Of a DNA stretch of 32,174 nt, positions 9,247 through 17,982 are shown one piece after another; the stretch's first letter is position 1, and every line of letters starts with the position of its first letter. The notes below the pieces were generated by a model that did not search any database, was not told where the DNA came from, and saw only the letters and a program-made list of their open reading frames with translations. Location: positions 1 through 32,174 of the forward strand of contig NCGD01000031.1 in the NCBI GenBank assembly GCA_002281535.1, given 5' to 3'. Source of the stretch: Sphingomonas sp. 28-63-12 (GTDB taxonomy: Bacteria; Pseudomonadota; Alphaproteobacteria; Sphingomonadales; Sphingomonadaceae). The translations under genes were made by a program, and so were the position numbers.

Positions 9247-9309
9247 ATCGGCTCAGATCCCGTTATAAACCACTGAGAAATCCGTGAAATTTACGGGAGC
9301 TGGGCCGAT
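9247..9309 (+). ncRNA. Structured element: long imperfect inverted repeat
   Basis: The 17-nt arms 9247-9263 and 9293-9309 match at 15 of 17 positions across a 29-nt loop. Read as plus-strand RNA, one of the two differences (T9253 opposite G9303) is a permitted G-U pair; on the minus strand it would be an A-C mismatch. The fold therefore favours a plus-strand transcript, the same strand as the small ORF just upstream. It could be a small RNA, a 3' end structure of the small gene, or a protein-binding DNA site. Confidence 0.35.
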
Positions 9310-9429
9310 ACCTTTGGTCAGATATTAAGAACGCCGTTGTGCCGTCTCTAATTTTTGCCCCTGTCCCGAATCGGGATTTCTTCCTATTCGATAAACCCTT
9401 GTTTTGTGTAATTCGCTCCGGATGCCGGA

Positions 9430-10593
9430 TCAGCGAAGCGCTTCGATGAGCCGGCCCATAAAGCTTGCCCCCCGCGCCCATTGGGCGAGTTCCAGATATT
9501 CATCCGGCTGATGTGCCTGCTCGATCGAGCCAGGCCCGCAGATGATAGTCGAAAACCCTGCTTCCTGAAATTGCCCCGCCTCCGCAGCATAAGGCACCAG
9601 CCGGGCCGGGCCGTTATCGCCCGTCAACCGGCGCGCCAGCTGCTCCGCGGTGCTGTTGGGATCTGGCATCAAGCACGGTGTTTTGGAACGGCGCACCACC
9701 GAGACCCCGGTGCCCGCAAATTGCGCCTTGATCGCTTCATCTGCACCAGCCGCGAGCGCCAGAAATGGTGCAATAATCGCATCGGGATCCTGCCCCGGCG
9801 GGGTGCGCAGATCGAACACAAAGCTGCAATGGCGCGCCAGAATGTTGACCGCCGTGCCGCCCTGTATCTGGCCGATCGTTAACGTCGCATGCGGCGGCAC
9901 AAAGCCCGATTTCGGGTCGCCCGCTTGTTGCAACGCATCGGCGAGATCGGCGAGCTGCTGCATCAAGCGTACAGCCACCATATTAGCCGAAACACCGAGA
10001 TGGGTCAGGCTTGAATGCGCCTCATGCCCCGTCACCGTAACAATCCAGCTGGAAATGCCCTTATGGCCGGTCACCACCTCCATATTGGTCGGTTCACCGA
10101 CGAACACGGCCAACGGCGACGGCAAATCACGCACCAGTTCGCGAATCATCGACGGCGCGCCTAGGCAGCCCACCTCCTCGTCATAGGAGAAGGCCAGATG
10201 CACCGGCCGCGCCAGTTGCGCAGCCATAATGGTCGGCGCCGCCGCCAGTGCCAGCGCCAGGAAACCCTTCATGTCGCACGTCCCACGACCATAGAGCCGA
10301 TCGCCGCGTTGGGTCAGCGTCCAGGGATCGCTGCTCCACGCCTGGCCGTCGACCGGCACCACGTCGGTGTGGCCCGACAACACCACGCCGCCGGGCACCG
10401 CCGGCCCTAATGTTGCATAGAGATTGGCCTTGGTGCCCTCGTCATTCGACACGCGATGGGACGCCACGCCGAAACCGGCGAGCATGTCCTCGACATAACC
10501 AATCAACGCGAGGTTGGACTCGCGTGAGGTGGTGTCGAAGGCAATCAGGCGTTCGAGGATCGGGGCGGCGCGCGTGGAAAGGTCAGCAATCAT
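9430..10593 (-). CDS. argE: Acetylornithine deacetylase (M20 family)
   Basis: This 387-residue zinc hydrolase removes the acetyl group from N-acetylornithine in arginine biosynthesis. M20 metal and catalytic motifs are seen in order: SGHTDVVPVDG (metal His and catalytic Asp), RGTCDMKGFLA (bridging Asp), SYDEEVGCLG (catalytic and metal Glu), EPTN, and EQAHQPDEYL near the end (last metal His). The dimerisation domain lies in the middle (VTGHEAHSS). Length and motif order fit the ArgE/succinyl-diaminopimelate desuccinylase family, and the GRGTCDMKG and TGHKGI stretches favour ArgE. AGGGTGG precedes the ATG. It follows the monooxygenase gene by 37 bp on the same strand; no arginine genes are adjacent. 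Confidence 0.88.
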   Translation of the reverse strand: MIADLSTRAAPILERLIAFDTTSRESNLALIGYVEDMLAGFGVASHRVSNDEGTKANLYATLGPAVPGGVVLSGHTDVVPVDGQAWSSDPWTLTQRGDRLYGRGTCDMKGFLALALAAAPTIMAAQLARPVHLAFSYDEEVGCLGAPSMIRELVRDLPSPLAVFVGEPTNMEVVTGHKGISSWIVTVTGHEAHSSLTHLGVSANMVAVRLMQQLADLADALQQAGDPKSGFVPPHATLTIGQIQGGTAVNILARHCSFVFDLRTPPGQDPDAIIAPFLALAAGADEAIKAQFAGTGVSVVRRSKTPCLMPDPNSTAEQLARRLTGDNGPARLVPYAAEAGQFQEAGFSTIICGPGSIEQAHQPDEYLELAQWARGASFMGRLIEALR

Positions 10594-10630
10594 ACTGCCA
10601 CCCTAGGCGAAGCTGCCGCGCCCGCCAATG

Positions 10631-12115
10631 TCAGGCCGACACTGGCTCCCGCCGTACCGGCCCCACCGCCGCGCGTGGTACAGGATTGGAAAATTCCATC
10701 TCGTCATCGACCGAACCGAATCGCAATGCGGTCAAATCCTTCAGATAATTCTGATGGACCTGCCAGGGCTGTTTGTTGCCCTGTTTGGGAAAACGTTCCA
10801 TCGCCCGGGTCACATAGCCCGAGGTGAAATCGAGAAACGGCGCGGCCTCCAGATCGCCGGCGATACGCGGCGTTACCTGACGCATCCCACGCTTCTTCAT
10901 CGTGTTGAGCAAGCGGCAGACATAGGCACAGGTCAGATCGGCTTTCAGCGTCCATGACGCATTGGTATAGCCGAACGACGAGGCCAGATTGGGCATATCG
11001 CTATACATCATGCCCTTGTAATTGAAGGTCTTGGCGAGATGGCGTGCCTCGCCATCGACCGTAAAGGCAACGTCGCTCAGCAATTGCAGCTCAAGGCCGG
11101 TCGCCGTCACGACGATATCGGCGTCAAGCCGCTTGCCCGACGCAAGCGCGACGCCCGTTGCGTCAAAATGATCGATCGTGTCGGTTTCCACCGACGCCGT
11201 CCCCGCCTTTAACGCCGCGAACAGATCGGCATCGGGCACCAGGCACAGCCGTTGATCCCAGACATTGTAGCGCGGTGTGAAATGCGCAGCGATCATCTCC
11301 GGCGGCAGATGGTCGCCGAGCATTGCCAGCACGCGCTGCTTGGCCTGCACCGGATGCTTGCGCGCGGCATTGAAGAAATACATGCCGAACAGCACATTCT
11401 TCCATCGCGTCAGCGCATAAGCGAGCTTTGCCGGGAGCAGTGCCCGCAGCCGGTTCGCCAAGCTGTCCTCGGACGGGCGCGAGACGACATATGTCGGCGA
11501 GCGCTGCAGCATCGTCACATGGCCCGCGGTCTTCGCCATTTCGGGGACGATCGTGACGGCCGTCGCGCCCGAGCCGATTACGACCACTCTTTTGCCGGCA
11601 TAATCGAGTTTATCGGGCCAGAATTGCGGGTGGACAATCTGCCCGGTAAAATCGGCTGCACCCGGGAAATCAGGCGAATGGCCCTGCGCATAATTGTAAT
11701 ATCCCGAGCACATGAAGAGGAAATTGCAGCTATACCGCACTTCCTGGCCAGCGGTGATCGCGGTCACCGTCCAGCGTGCGTCTTCGCTTGACCAACTGGC
11801 GGCGGTGACGTGGTGGTTGAAGCGGATATGCTTGTCGATGCCGTATTTGGCCGCAGTGCGCTTGACATAGTTCAGGATATTCGGGCCGTCGGCGATCGCC
11901 TTGGCCTCCGTCCACGGCTCGAATATATAGCCGAGCGTGTACATATCCGAATCGGAACGGATACCGGGATACCGAAACAGGTCCCATGTCCCGCCCATAT
12001 CGGCGCGACCTTCGAGAATCATATAGCTGCGATCGGGGCTTTTATCCTGCAAATGATAGCCTGCGCCGACACCGGATATCCCGGCCCCAACCACGATGAC
12101 GTCGACATGATCCAT
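10631..12115 (-). CDS. FAD-dependent Baeyer-Villiger-type monooxygenase (EthA-like)
   Basis: This 494-residue flavoprotein should use NADPH and O2 to oxygenate ketones or heteroatoms. It has the N-terminal FAD Rossmann motif VVGAGISGVGAGYHL, the conserved stretch GGTWDLFRYPGIRSDSDMYT, the Baeyer-Villiger fingerprint FTGQIVHPQFWP (FxGxxxHxxxWP), and the NADPH-binding motif VVVIGSGATAVT directly after it. Overall the sequence resembles mycobacterial EthA rather than cyclohexanone monooxygenases. The start ATG at 12115 has AGGAG at good distance; the frame is open 7 codons further. The C-terminus (PVPRAAVGPVRREPVSA) is variable. It is probably transcribed with argE. The natural substrate cannot be read from the sequence. 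Confidence 0.88.
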   Translation of the reverse strand: MDHVDVIVVGAGISGVGAGYHLQDKSPDRSYMILEGRADMGGTWDLFRYPGIRSDSDMYTLGYIFEPWTEAKAIADGPNILNYVKRTAAKYGIDKHIRFNHHVTAASWSSEDARWTVTAITAGQEVRYSCNFLFMCSGYYNYAQGHSPDFPGAADFTGQIVHPQFWPDKLDYAGKRVVVIGSGATAVTIVPEMAKTAGHVTMLQRSPTYVVSRPSEDSLANRLRALLPAKLAYALTRWKNVLFGMYFFNAARKHPVQAKQRVLAMLGDHLPPEMIAAHFTPRYNVWDQRLCLVPDADLFAALKAGTASVETDTIDHFDATGVALASGKRLDADIVVTATGLELQLLSDVAFTVDGEARHLAKTFNYKGMMYSDMPNLASSFGYTNASWTLKADLTCAYVCRLLNTMKKRGMRQVTPRIAGDLEAAPFLDFTSGYVTRAMERFPKQGNKQPWQVHQNYLKDLTALRFGSVDDEMEFSNPVPRAAVGPVRREPVSA

Positions 12116-12183
12116 TTGGGCATCTCCTGTGCCCATACCTGATATTCGATTTTCTTTTGCAACGCAAAGGGTGGAGTTGGCGC

Positions 12184-14262
12184 TCAGCCCACCTTCACCC
12201 GAGCCCGATACGCGTGCAGCAACGGCTCGGTATAGCCGCTGGGCTGCGACACCCCTTCGAACACCAGCGCGCGGGCGGCTTGCAGCGCGATGCTGTCCGG
12301 GTGCCCCGCCATCCGGCGATAAAGCGGATCGCCCGCGTTCTGGGCATCGACCTTGGCCGCCATGCGCTCAAAGGCGGCATCGACATCCGCCTTGGTCGCC
12401 ACGCCATGGAGCAGCCAGTTGGCGATATGCTGTGAGGAAATACGCAGTGTCGCACGGTCTTCCATCAGGCCGATATCGTGAATGTCGGGCACCTTCGAAC
12501 AGCCAATGCCCTGGTCGATCCAGCGTACCACATACCCCAGAATCCCTTGCGCATTGTTATCGAGTTCGCGGGCGATTTCCTCCGCCGTCCAGTTCCGTCC
12601 GCCGGCAAAAGGCACGGTGAGCAAGCCGTCGAGGCCCGGGATCGCCTCGCCTGCAATCTCTTTTTGCCGCGCGAACACGTCGACCTGGTGATAGTGCATC
12701 GCATGCAGCGTCGCGGCTGTGGGCGACGGCACCCAGGCGGTGTTGGCACCCGACATCGGATGGCCGATCTTCTGCGCCATCATGTCCGCCATGCGGTCGG
12801 GCGCGGCCCACATACCCTTGCCGATCTGCGCCCTGCCCGACAGGCCGTGGGCAAGGCCGATGCGGACATTGCGATCCTCATAGGATTTGATCCAGGCGCT
12901 GGTCTTCATCTCGGCCTTGAGGATCATCGCGCCGCCGTGCATCGCGGTGTGCATCTCGTCCCCGGTGCGATCGAGGAAGCCCGTGTTGATGAACACGATG
13001 CGGTCCTTCACCGCCTCGATACACGCGGCAAGATTAGCCGAAGTCCGGCGCTCCTCGTCCATCACCCCGACCTTTACCGTGTGGCGGGCGAGGCCGAGCA
13101 TATCCTCGACCGCATCGAACAACCGGTTGGTGAAAGCCGCTTCTTCTGGTCCATGCATCTTCGGCTTGACGATATAGACACTGCCGGTGCGGCTGTTACG
13201 CAGCTTGCCGCGCAGTTGGAGGTCATAGAGCGCGATCGTCGAGGTCATGATCGCATCGAGAATACCCTCGGGCGCCTCGCCTCCACCAGGCAGGCGGATC
13301 GCCGGCGTCGTCATCAGATGCCCGACATTGCGCACGAACAGCAGCGAGCGGCCGGGGAGCGTGATCATGTCGCCGCCGGCACCGCTATAGGTCCGGTCGG
13401 GGTTGAGTCGGCGCGTCATCGTCTTTCCGCCCTTCGCGAACGTCTCCTCCAGGTCGCCTTTCATCAGGCCGAGCCAGTTGGTGTACGCCGCCACCTTGTC
13501 CTCGGCATCGACCGCCGCGATCGAATCCTCGAGATCGCAAATGGTGGTGAGGGCGGATTCGAGGATCACGTCGGCGATGCCCGCAGGGTCGGTCTTGCCG
13601 ATAGCGGACGTGCGGTCGATCACCACTTCGACATGCAGCCCGTTGTGGCGGAACAGCAGTGATTCGCCTGCGCGCCCGACGAGCTGCGCCGGATCGGCCA
13701 GCACCGGATCACCGCCCGAAAACTCCACCCAGCTGCCCGACGCGAGCGGAAATGTAGAATCGAGAAATGCTTTCGCCGCCGCGATCACCTGCGCGCCGCG
13801 CTCGGTATCGTAGCCGCCGGGCTTGGCCGCGCCTGGTAGCGCATCGGTGCCGTAAAACGCATCATACAGGCTCCCCCAACGCGCATTCGCGGCATTCAGC
13901 ACGAAGCGCGCGTTGAGGATCGGCACCACCAATTGCGGCCCGGCCATCGTCGCAATTTCGGCATCGACGTTCTGCGTTCCAATCGTGAAGGGCGCGGGTT
14001 CCGGCACCAAATAGCCGATCGCGCGCAGAAAAGCCTCGTCAACCAGCTCGCCCGCCTTATAGCGCGCATCGATTGCCGTCTGCAGCGTCTTCCGCTTGGC
14101 CAGCAGCACCGCATTTTCGGTCGCAAAACGCGCGAAAATCTCCGCGACGCCCTGCCAATATCCGTCCGCTGCGATCCCAAGCGGTGGCAACACCTGACGC
14201 TCGACGAAATAGACTAGCTCGGCGGCAATTTTCAGGCCGGCGCGGTCGACATGTGCGGACAT
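12184..14262 (-). CDS. glcB: Malate synthase G
   Basis: This 692-residue monomeric malate synthase condenses glyoxylate with acetyl-CoA to malate. Its length fits isoform G (about 720) and not the shorter isoform A. Recognised blocks are [47 protein letters not shown] with the glyoxylate-binding Arg region, [18 protein letters not shown], and [18 protein letters not shown], which carries the expected catalytic Asp. The ATG at 14262 is preceded by AAGGAGGAATC, an excellent ribosome binding site. No isocitrate lyase or glycolate oxidase gene is adjacent, so glyoxylate may come from either route. Confidence 0.96.
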   Translation of the reverse strand: MSAHVDRAGLKIAAELVYFVERQVLPPLGIAADGYWQGVAEIFARFATENAVLLAKRKTLQTAIDARYKAGELVDEAFLRAIGYLVPEPAPFTIGTQNVDAEIATMAGPQLVVPILNARFVLNAANARWGSLYDAFYGTDALPGAAKPGGYDTERGAQVIAAAKAFLDSTFPLASGSWVEFSGGDPVLADPAQLVGRAGESLLFRHNGLHVEVVIDRTSAIGKTDPAGIADVILESALTTICDLEDSIAAVDAEDKVAAYTNWLGLMKGDLEETFAKGGKTMTRRLNPDRTYSGAGGDMITLPGRSLLFVRNVGHLMTTPAIRLPGGGEAPEGILDAIMTSTIALYDLQLRGKLRNSRTGSVYIVKPKMHGPEEAAFTNRLFDAVEDMLGLARHTVKVGVMDEERRTSANLAACIEAVKDRIVFINTGFLDRTGDEMHTAMHGGAMILKAEMKTSAWIKSYEDRNVRIGLAHGLSGRAQIGKGMWAAPDRMADMMAQKIGHPMSGANTAWVPSPTAATLHAMHYHQVDVFARQKEIAGEAIPGLDGLLTVPFAGGRNWTAEEIARELDNNAQGILGYVVRWIDQGIGCSKVPDIHDIGLMEDRATLRISSQHIANWLLHGVATKADVDAAFERMAAKVDAQNAGDPLYRRMAGHPDSIALQAARALVFEGVSQPSGYTEPLLHAYRARVKVG

Positions 14263-14331
14263 GATTCCTCCTTGGGTGGGCAAGATCGATCAGCCTGGGG
14301 AGGCGGGAGTCTTTCACTCATCCTCCCGCTC

Positions 14332-14398
14332 GTGTCGAGCGAAGTCGAGACACCCCGGCACATAGCATGCGGCATGTTTCTCTACTTCGCTCGAAACA
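14332..14398. repeat. Inverted pair of TTCGCTCGA-type palindromes
   Basis: Two short palindromic units face each other between glcB and the MarR gene. Unit 1 (14332-14353) is closed by GTGTC/GACAC and contains GAGCGAAGTCGA. Unit 2 (14375-14398) is closed by TGTTTC/GAAACA and contains the complement TCTACTTCGCTCGA. The closing stems differ but both pair, as in REPIN-like doublets. This motif type is, from general knowledge, frequent in sphingomonad intergenic DNA. The unit lies upstream of glcB and downstream of the MarR gene. Confidence 0.6.
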
Positions 14399-14444
14399 AA
14401 CGGGTGAGCGAAGAGGGTGCCCTAAGCCAGCCGGGGGCAGATCA

Positions 14445-14897
14445 TCAACCCCGTTCGGGTGCCAACCTTGCCGCCGCCGCCTCGATCCGCGCCAGCATCG
14501 CCGCGAACTGGGTCAGCTCGTCGGCCGAGACGCCGCCGAAGATCTCAGCCTCCAGCGCCAGCGCCTTGGGCGCGACGCTTTCATAGAGTGACTTACCCGC
14601 GTTGCTGAGCGACAAAAGATGCGATCGCTGATCATCGGGATTGGGCGCGCGCTTTACGAGCCCGCGATCGACCAGCGCAATCGCTGCGCGGCTGACTGTG
14701 ACCTTGTCCATCTGCGTGGCAGCACCCAGCGCCTGCTGAGTCATCGCCTCCCCTTCCGCGATCACCGCGATCAGCCGCCATTCGGGGATCTTTAGCGCAA
14801 ACAGGGTCTGGTAGGTGGTTGCCACCGCCGACGACACACGGTTCGACGCGATCGACAGGCGATAAGGCAGGAACTTGTCGAGCTTCAATTGGGTCAT
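14445..14897 (-). CDS. MarR family transcriptional regulator
   Basis: This 150-residue winged-helix regulator starts MTQLKLDKFLPYRLSIASNR, typical of the MarR group that opens with LxxFLPYRL. The DNA-binding core is IPEWRLIAVIAE, MTQQALGAATQMDKVTVSRA and LVDRGLVKRAPNPDDQRSHL, the last carrying the conserved Asp and Arg of the wing. The ATG overlaps the stop of the upstream DUF1275 gene (ATGA at 14894-14897), so the two are translationally coupled. MarR proteins of this kind often sense aromatic acids. Control of the nearby hpd/hmgA pathway is possible but unproven. Confidence 0.9.
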   Translation of the reverse strand: MTQLKLDKFLPYRLSIASNRVSSAVATTYQTLFALKIPEWRLIAVIAEGEAMTQQALGAATQMDKVTVSRAAIALVDRGLVKRAPNPDDQRSHLLSLSNAGKSLYESVAPKALALEAEIFGGVSADELTQFAAMLARIEAAAARLAPERG

Positions 14898-15544
14898 GAT
14901 GCTCGGTCTGCCACCGCTCGGGGCTGCCTGGCAATGACGGCGACGATCAACGCCACGGCCACGCCCACCCACAAGCCATCGCTGCCAATCATCAGAAACG
15001 CCACCGCCCCCGCCGCACCACCGCCGAGCAGCCCGGCCCAGAGCAGCACGTGCGGAACCCAGCCCCAGAGATCCTCCCCCGCGATCGCCGCCGCCAGCAG
15101 CTGCCCGATCTTGACGAGCCGGCCGGTCATATAGGTCAGCCCGATCCGGACATTTGTGCCCTCGGCAAAGAAGATATTCTCCACGCCCATCGCCGCTGCC
15201 ATCAACACCGCAGCCGGCCAGAGCTGGTGAAAATCGCCCAACACCGCCGCCCCGGCGAGCAGCCCGGCGAGCATCAACGGCACGACCTCCCGGTGGCGAC
15301 GGCCCTCCAGCCGCCCAACCAGCGAACCCGCCACTACGCCGACCAGAAAACTGCCGATCAGCATCGCGGCAATCGCGGCATTCCCCGACATCTCCGCAAT
15401 CCCCACCCCCAGCCGCGTCGAATTGCCGCTCATGAACGAGACGAAAAACCCGCCCGTGGCGAGAAAGCCGATTGCATCGACATACCCCGCCAGCGCGGAA
15501 AGGCCGATGGCGAGGAGCCGGTCCTGGCGGTCAAAGGATTTCAT
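14894..15544 (-). CDS. DUF1275 (YoaK-like) integral membrane protein
   Basis: This 216-residue hydrophobic protein has about six membrane segments. It carries the DUF1275 signature: GYVDAIGFL and GFFVSFMSGNSTRLG near the N-terminus, then VENIFFAEGTNVRIGLTYMTGRLVKIGQ. The biochemical role of the family is unknown. The ATG at 15544 (MKSFDRQ) is preferred because family homology begins there; the frame is open 41 codons further, with no homology. There is no clear ribosome binding sequence. The gene is translationally coupled to the MarR regulator. Confidence 0.85.
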   Translation of the reverse strand: MKSFDRQDRLLAIGLSALAGYVDAIGFLATGGFFVSFMSGNSTRLGVGIAEMSGNAAIAAMLIGSFLVGVVAGSLVGRLEGRRHREVVPLMLAGLLAGAAVLGDFHQLWPAAVLMAAAMGVENIFFAEGTNVRIGLTYMTGRLVKIGQLLAAAIAGEDLWGWVPHVLLWAGLLGGGAAGAVAFLMIGSDGLWVGVAVALIVAVIARQPRAVADRAS

Positions 15545-15694
15545 GGAGAGCGGTTTAGGGGGTGTGGCGGCCGATGGGAAATCAGAGCGGCAGATGACGA
15601 TGGGCGTCGGCCTGCTGCGACATCTCCATTGCAGCAAATTGGTTGCTGGCGCATCGCAGCTTAACAAGCGACTCCGCGTCTACCCGCGTTGATC

Positions 15695-16648
15695 TCAACC
15701 ATTTTGCGCCGCCACAGGCGTGCACTGGCAAGCGCATGCGCAGCCGCGCCTGCATTGGCACGCGCGCAGGGGCACGCAGCAGCATATTATTGGCGCGGGC
15801 GCTGACGGCGGCGGTGCGGGCGGTGGCGAGGTCACTGGCGCGGGCGGCAGGACGATCGCCTGGAGCGGATCGCGGGTGCTGTGGCGATGGTTTTCGGGCC
15901 GGCGCTTGCAGCAGGGGCAGTCATGATCCTGATGATCGGACTGACCGCCATTAGTCTGCTCTTTCTTTTTCTTCAGAACCTTGCGCGCGACTTCACAAAA
16001 TTCATAGGCGCGCGCTACCACCTCATCGACGCGTCGATCGAGAAATGCCTGCTCAATATGATATTGATAGACCAGCATCGCATCGCGCTGCTTGTCGACC
16101 GGTTCGCGCAGCAAGGGATAGGTGATCGCCTGATGGAGGTCGTCGAGCTGCTGCGTCATCGCCGCGATCTGCGCACTCCAGTTGGTGAACGCCATGAAAA
16201 TAGTGGTGCCGTGCCAGTTGCCAGGCGGATGGGCGCGCATCTGCTCGATGAAATTCATCGGGATGCTCAAATCTTCGCGCAAATGACGGACCAAAATCCG
16301 CATCGCCGCAATGTCGCTGGGTGGCTGACGCAAGCGCTGTGCAAATATCGTGGTGATTCGGTTGGTGCAGTCCCAGACCTGATCACAGAGCATCGTGACA
16401 AATTCGACCGGATCGCCGTTATTTAGCGCCGGCAACCGATCCCTGACGCCGATGATCGCGAAGACAATCCGACCACCGACGAACAAACCAGCCAAGGCCA
16501 GCAGCACCTGAATCCATTCAGGCATATTTTCGGTAGTGAACCAACGTCCACCACTGGCCACCCCTGGCGCTGCTGCAACGGCATTACCGGCCAGCATATA
16601 CGCCATGCTACAAAGACTGGTCGCCGCCATCGCCATACCCGCCCTCAT
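15695..16648 (-). CDS. Unknown membrane-anchored protein with Pro- and Cys-rich tail
   Basis: The product is not recognised. The up to 317-residue frame opens with a signal-like segment (SLCSMAYMLAGNAVAAAPG) and a transmembrane helix near residues 47-67 (IQVLLALAGLFVGGRIVFAI). A mostly helical soluble part follows (about 75-230). Then come KKKKEQTNGG, a HDHCP-like stretch (DHQDHDCPCCKRRPENH), a proline-rich linker (PPAPVTSPPPAPPPSAPAP) and a tail with nine cysteines in about 22 residues (ICCCVPLRACQCRRGCACAC then QC). Many Cys and His suggest metal binding or disulfide chemistry, but this is inference. The second ATG (16636) has GAGGGCGG before it and may be the real start. It is divergent from hpd. 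Confidence 0.7.
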   Translation of the reverse strand: MRAGMAMAATSLCSMAYMLAGNAVAAAPGVASGGRWFTTENMPEWIQVLLALAGLFVGGRIVFAIIGVRDRLPALNNGDPVEFVTMLCDQVWDCTNRITTIFAQRLRQPPSDIAAMRILVRHLREDLSIPMNFIEQMRAHPPGNWHGTTIFMAFTNWSAQIAAMTQQLDDLHQAITYPLLREPVDKQRDAMLVYQYHIEQAFLDRRVDEVVARAYEFCEVARKVLKKKKEQTNGGQSDHQDHDCPCCKRRPENHRHSTRDPLQAIVLPPAPVTSPPPAPPPSAPAPIICCCVPLRACQCRRGCACACQCTPVAAQNG

Positions 16649-16880
16649 TACGACTGAATTAGCATGTGCTATGAACTATAGTTAACAGGCAAGAATAGAT
16701 TTTGCGCGGCCGATAATTTGCAGCCAACCGGCCGGCCACGAAGCCGGTCAGGCCAGACTTATCGCAAGAGGGCGCATCAGGATGATCGCCAGGCCGCGTC
16801 ATTGTTAGCGTCTGGACCCGCCACCCCCGATCGGCTATATAGTTTCATCTGATACCATCTGCCGCCACGGAGACCCCGCC
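16649..16880. promoter_or_regulatory. Divergent promoter region of the Cys-rich gene and hpd
   Basis: This 232-bp gap between divergent genes holds the perfect palindrome AACTATAGTT (16674-16683) close to the minus-strand gene. It also holds CTATATAG (16835-16842), which includes a TATAGT -10-like hexamer (16838-16843), close to hpd. The shared ATAGTT motif at both ends could be paired -10 elements or operator halves. No gene was seen inside. Confidence 0.35.
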
Positions 16881-17975
16881 ATGACGACCGCGCCCGCCAC
16901 CCTTGCCCACACCGCAACCGAAAACCCCATGGGCCTGAATGGCTTCGAATTCGTCGAATTCACCTCGCCCGATCCGGAGGCGCTCGCCGATTTGTTCATC
17001 AAGATGGGTTTCACGCACGTCGGCAATCATCGGTCAAAGAACGTCCGTCGCTATGCGCAGGGCGACATCAATTTCCTGCTCAACATGGAAAATGCCGGCC
17101 AGGTCGCTGGTTTTCGAGACACCCACGGCCCTTCCGCCAACGCCATGGCGTTCCGCGTCGCCGATGCCGCCAAGGCCGTAAAGCTCGCCGCCGAACGTGG
17201 CGCGGTGCCGGTCGAGGGCAAGGTCGGCCCGGCAGAGCTCAACATTCCGGCGATCGAGGGGATTGGCGGCGCGAACCTCTATCTCGTCGATCAACGCGGC
17301 GGCACGACCATCTACGACATCGATTTCGAGCCCGTCCCCGGTGCCACCCCCAACGACAACAGCGTCGGCCTCCACACGCTCGATCACCTGACCCATAACC
17401 TGATGCGCGGGCGGATGAATTACTGGGCGGATTATTACGAGCGCATCTTCAACTTCCGCGAAATCCGCTTCTTCGACATCGAGGGTAAGGCGACCGCTTT
17501 GGTCAGCAAGGCGATGACCGCGCCCGACGACAAGATCCGCATTCCCTTGAACGAAAGCCAGGACGAGCATTCGCAGATCGAGGAGTTCATCAAGGACTAC
17601 AAAGGCGAAGGCATCCAGCATATCGCCATGGCGACCGACGACATTTTCAAGACGGTCGATACGCTGCGCGCCAATGGCATCCGCTTTCAGGACACGATCG
17701 ACACCTATTTCGACCTGATCGACAAACGGCTGCCGGGCCACGGCCATGACGTTGAGGAAATGCGCAAGCGCAAGATCCTGATCGACGGCGCGCCGGAGAC
17801 CGGTGGCGGGCTGCTGCTGCAGATCTTCACCGAGAATATGGTCGGGCCGATCTTCTTCGAGATCATCCAGCGCAAGGGCAATGACGGCTTTGGCGAAGGC
17901 AATTTCAAGGCGCTGTTTGAGAGCATCGAGCTCGATCAGATGCGGCGCGGGGTGATCCCGGCGGCGGCGGAATAA
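16881..17975 (+). CDS. hpd: 4-hydroxyphenylpyruvate dioxygenase
   Basis: This 364-residue Fe(II) enzyme converts 4-hydroxyphenylpyruvate to homogentisate in tyrosine breakdown. It has the two vicinal-oxygen-chelate halves. The iron ligands are visible: His in LDHLTHNLMRGRMNYW, His in GIQHIAMATDDIF and Glu in GPIFFEIIQRKGNDGFGEGN. The C-terminal gating helix region FKALFESIELDQMRRGVI is complete. GGAGA precedes the ATG at good distance, and the start MTTAPATLAHTATENPMGLN agrees with the family, with a second ATG at MGLNGFEFVEF possible. hmgA, the next enzyme of the pathway, follows on the same strand after a repeat element. Confidence 0.97.
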   Translation: MTTAPATLAHTATENPMGLNGFEFVEFTSPDPEALADLFIKMGFTHVGNHRSKNVRRYAQGDINFLLNMENAGQVAGFRDTHGPSANAMAFRVADAAKAVKLAAERGAVPVEGKVGPAELNIPAIEGIGGANLYLVDQRGGTTIYDIDFEPVPGATPNDNSVGLHTLDHLTHNLMRGRMNYWADYYERIFNFREIRFFDIEGKATALVSKAMTAPDDKIRIPLNESQDEHSQIEEFIKDYKGEGIQHIAMATDDIFKTVDTLRANGIRFQDTIDTYFDLIDKRLPGHGHDVEEMRKRKILIDGAPETGGGLLLQIFTENMVGPIFFEIIQRKGNDGFGEGNFKALFESIELDQMRRGVIPAAAE

Positions 17976-17982
17976 GCTTTTT

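Larger units (their letters stand above)
9123..9429. other. 307-bp intergenic region
   Basis: This is the longest gap between recognised genes. It must hold the promoter of the minus-strand EAL operon. On the plus strand it contains a possible 17-codon ORF (9186-9239) and a long imperfect inverted repeat (9247-9309). A small TCCCGAATCGGGA palindrome lies near 9365. No known riboswitch class was recognised on either strand. Confidence 0.6.

Noticed and set aside
9123-9429. c-di-GMP riboswitch upstream of the EAL gene
   Set aside because: Neither strand shows the conserved core of GEMM-type riboswitches; only unrelated stems are present.
12478-13662. Long plus-strand open frame of 394 codons
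   Set aside because: It is fully antisense to malate synthase G, and its His/Arg/Asp-rich composition is that of a GC-rich shadow frame.
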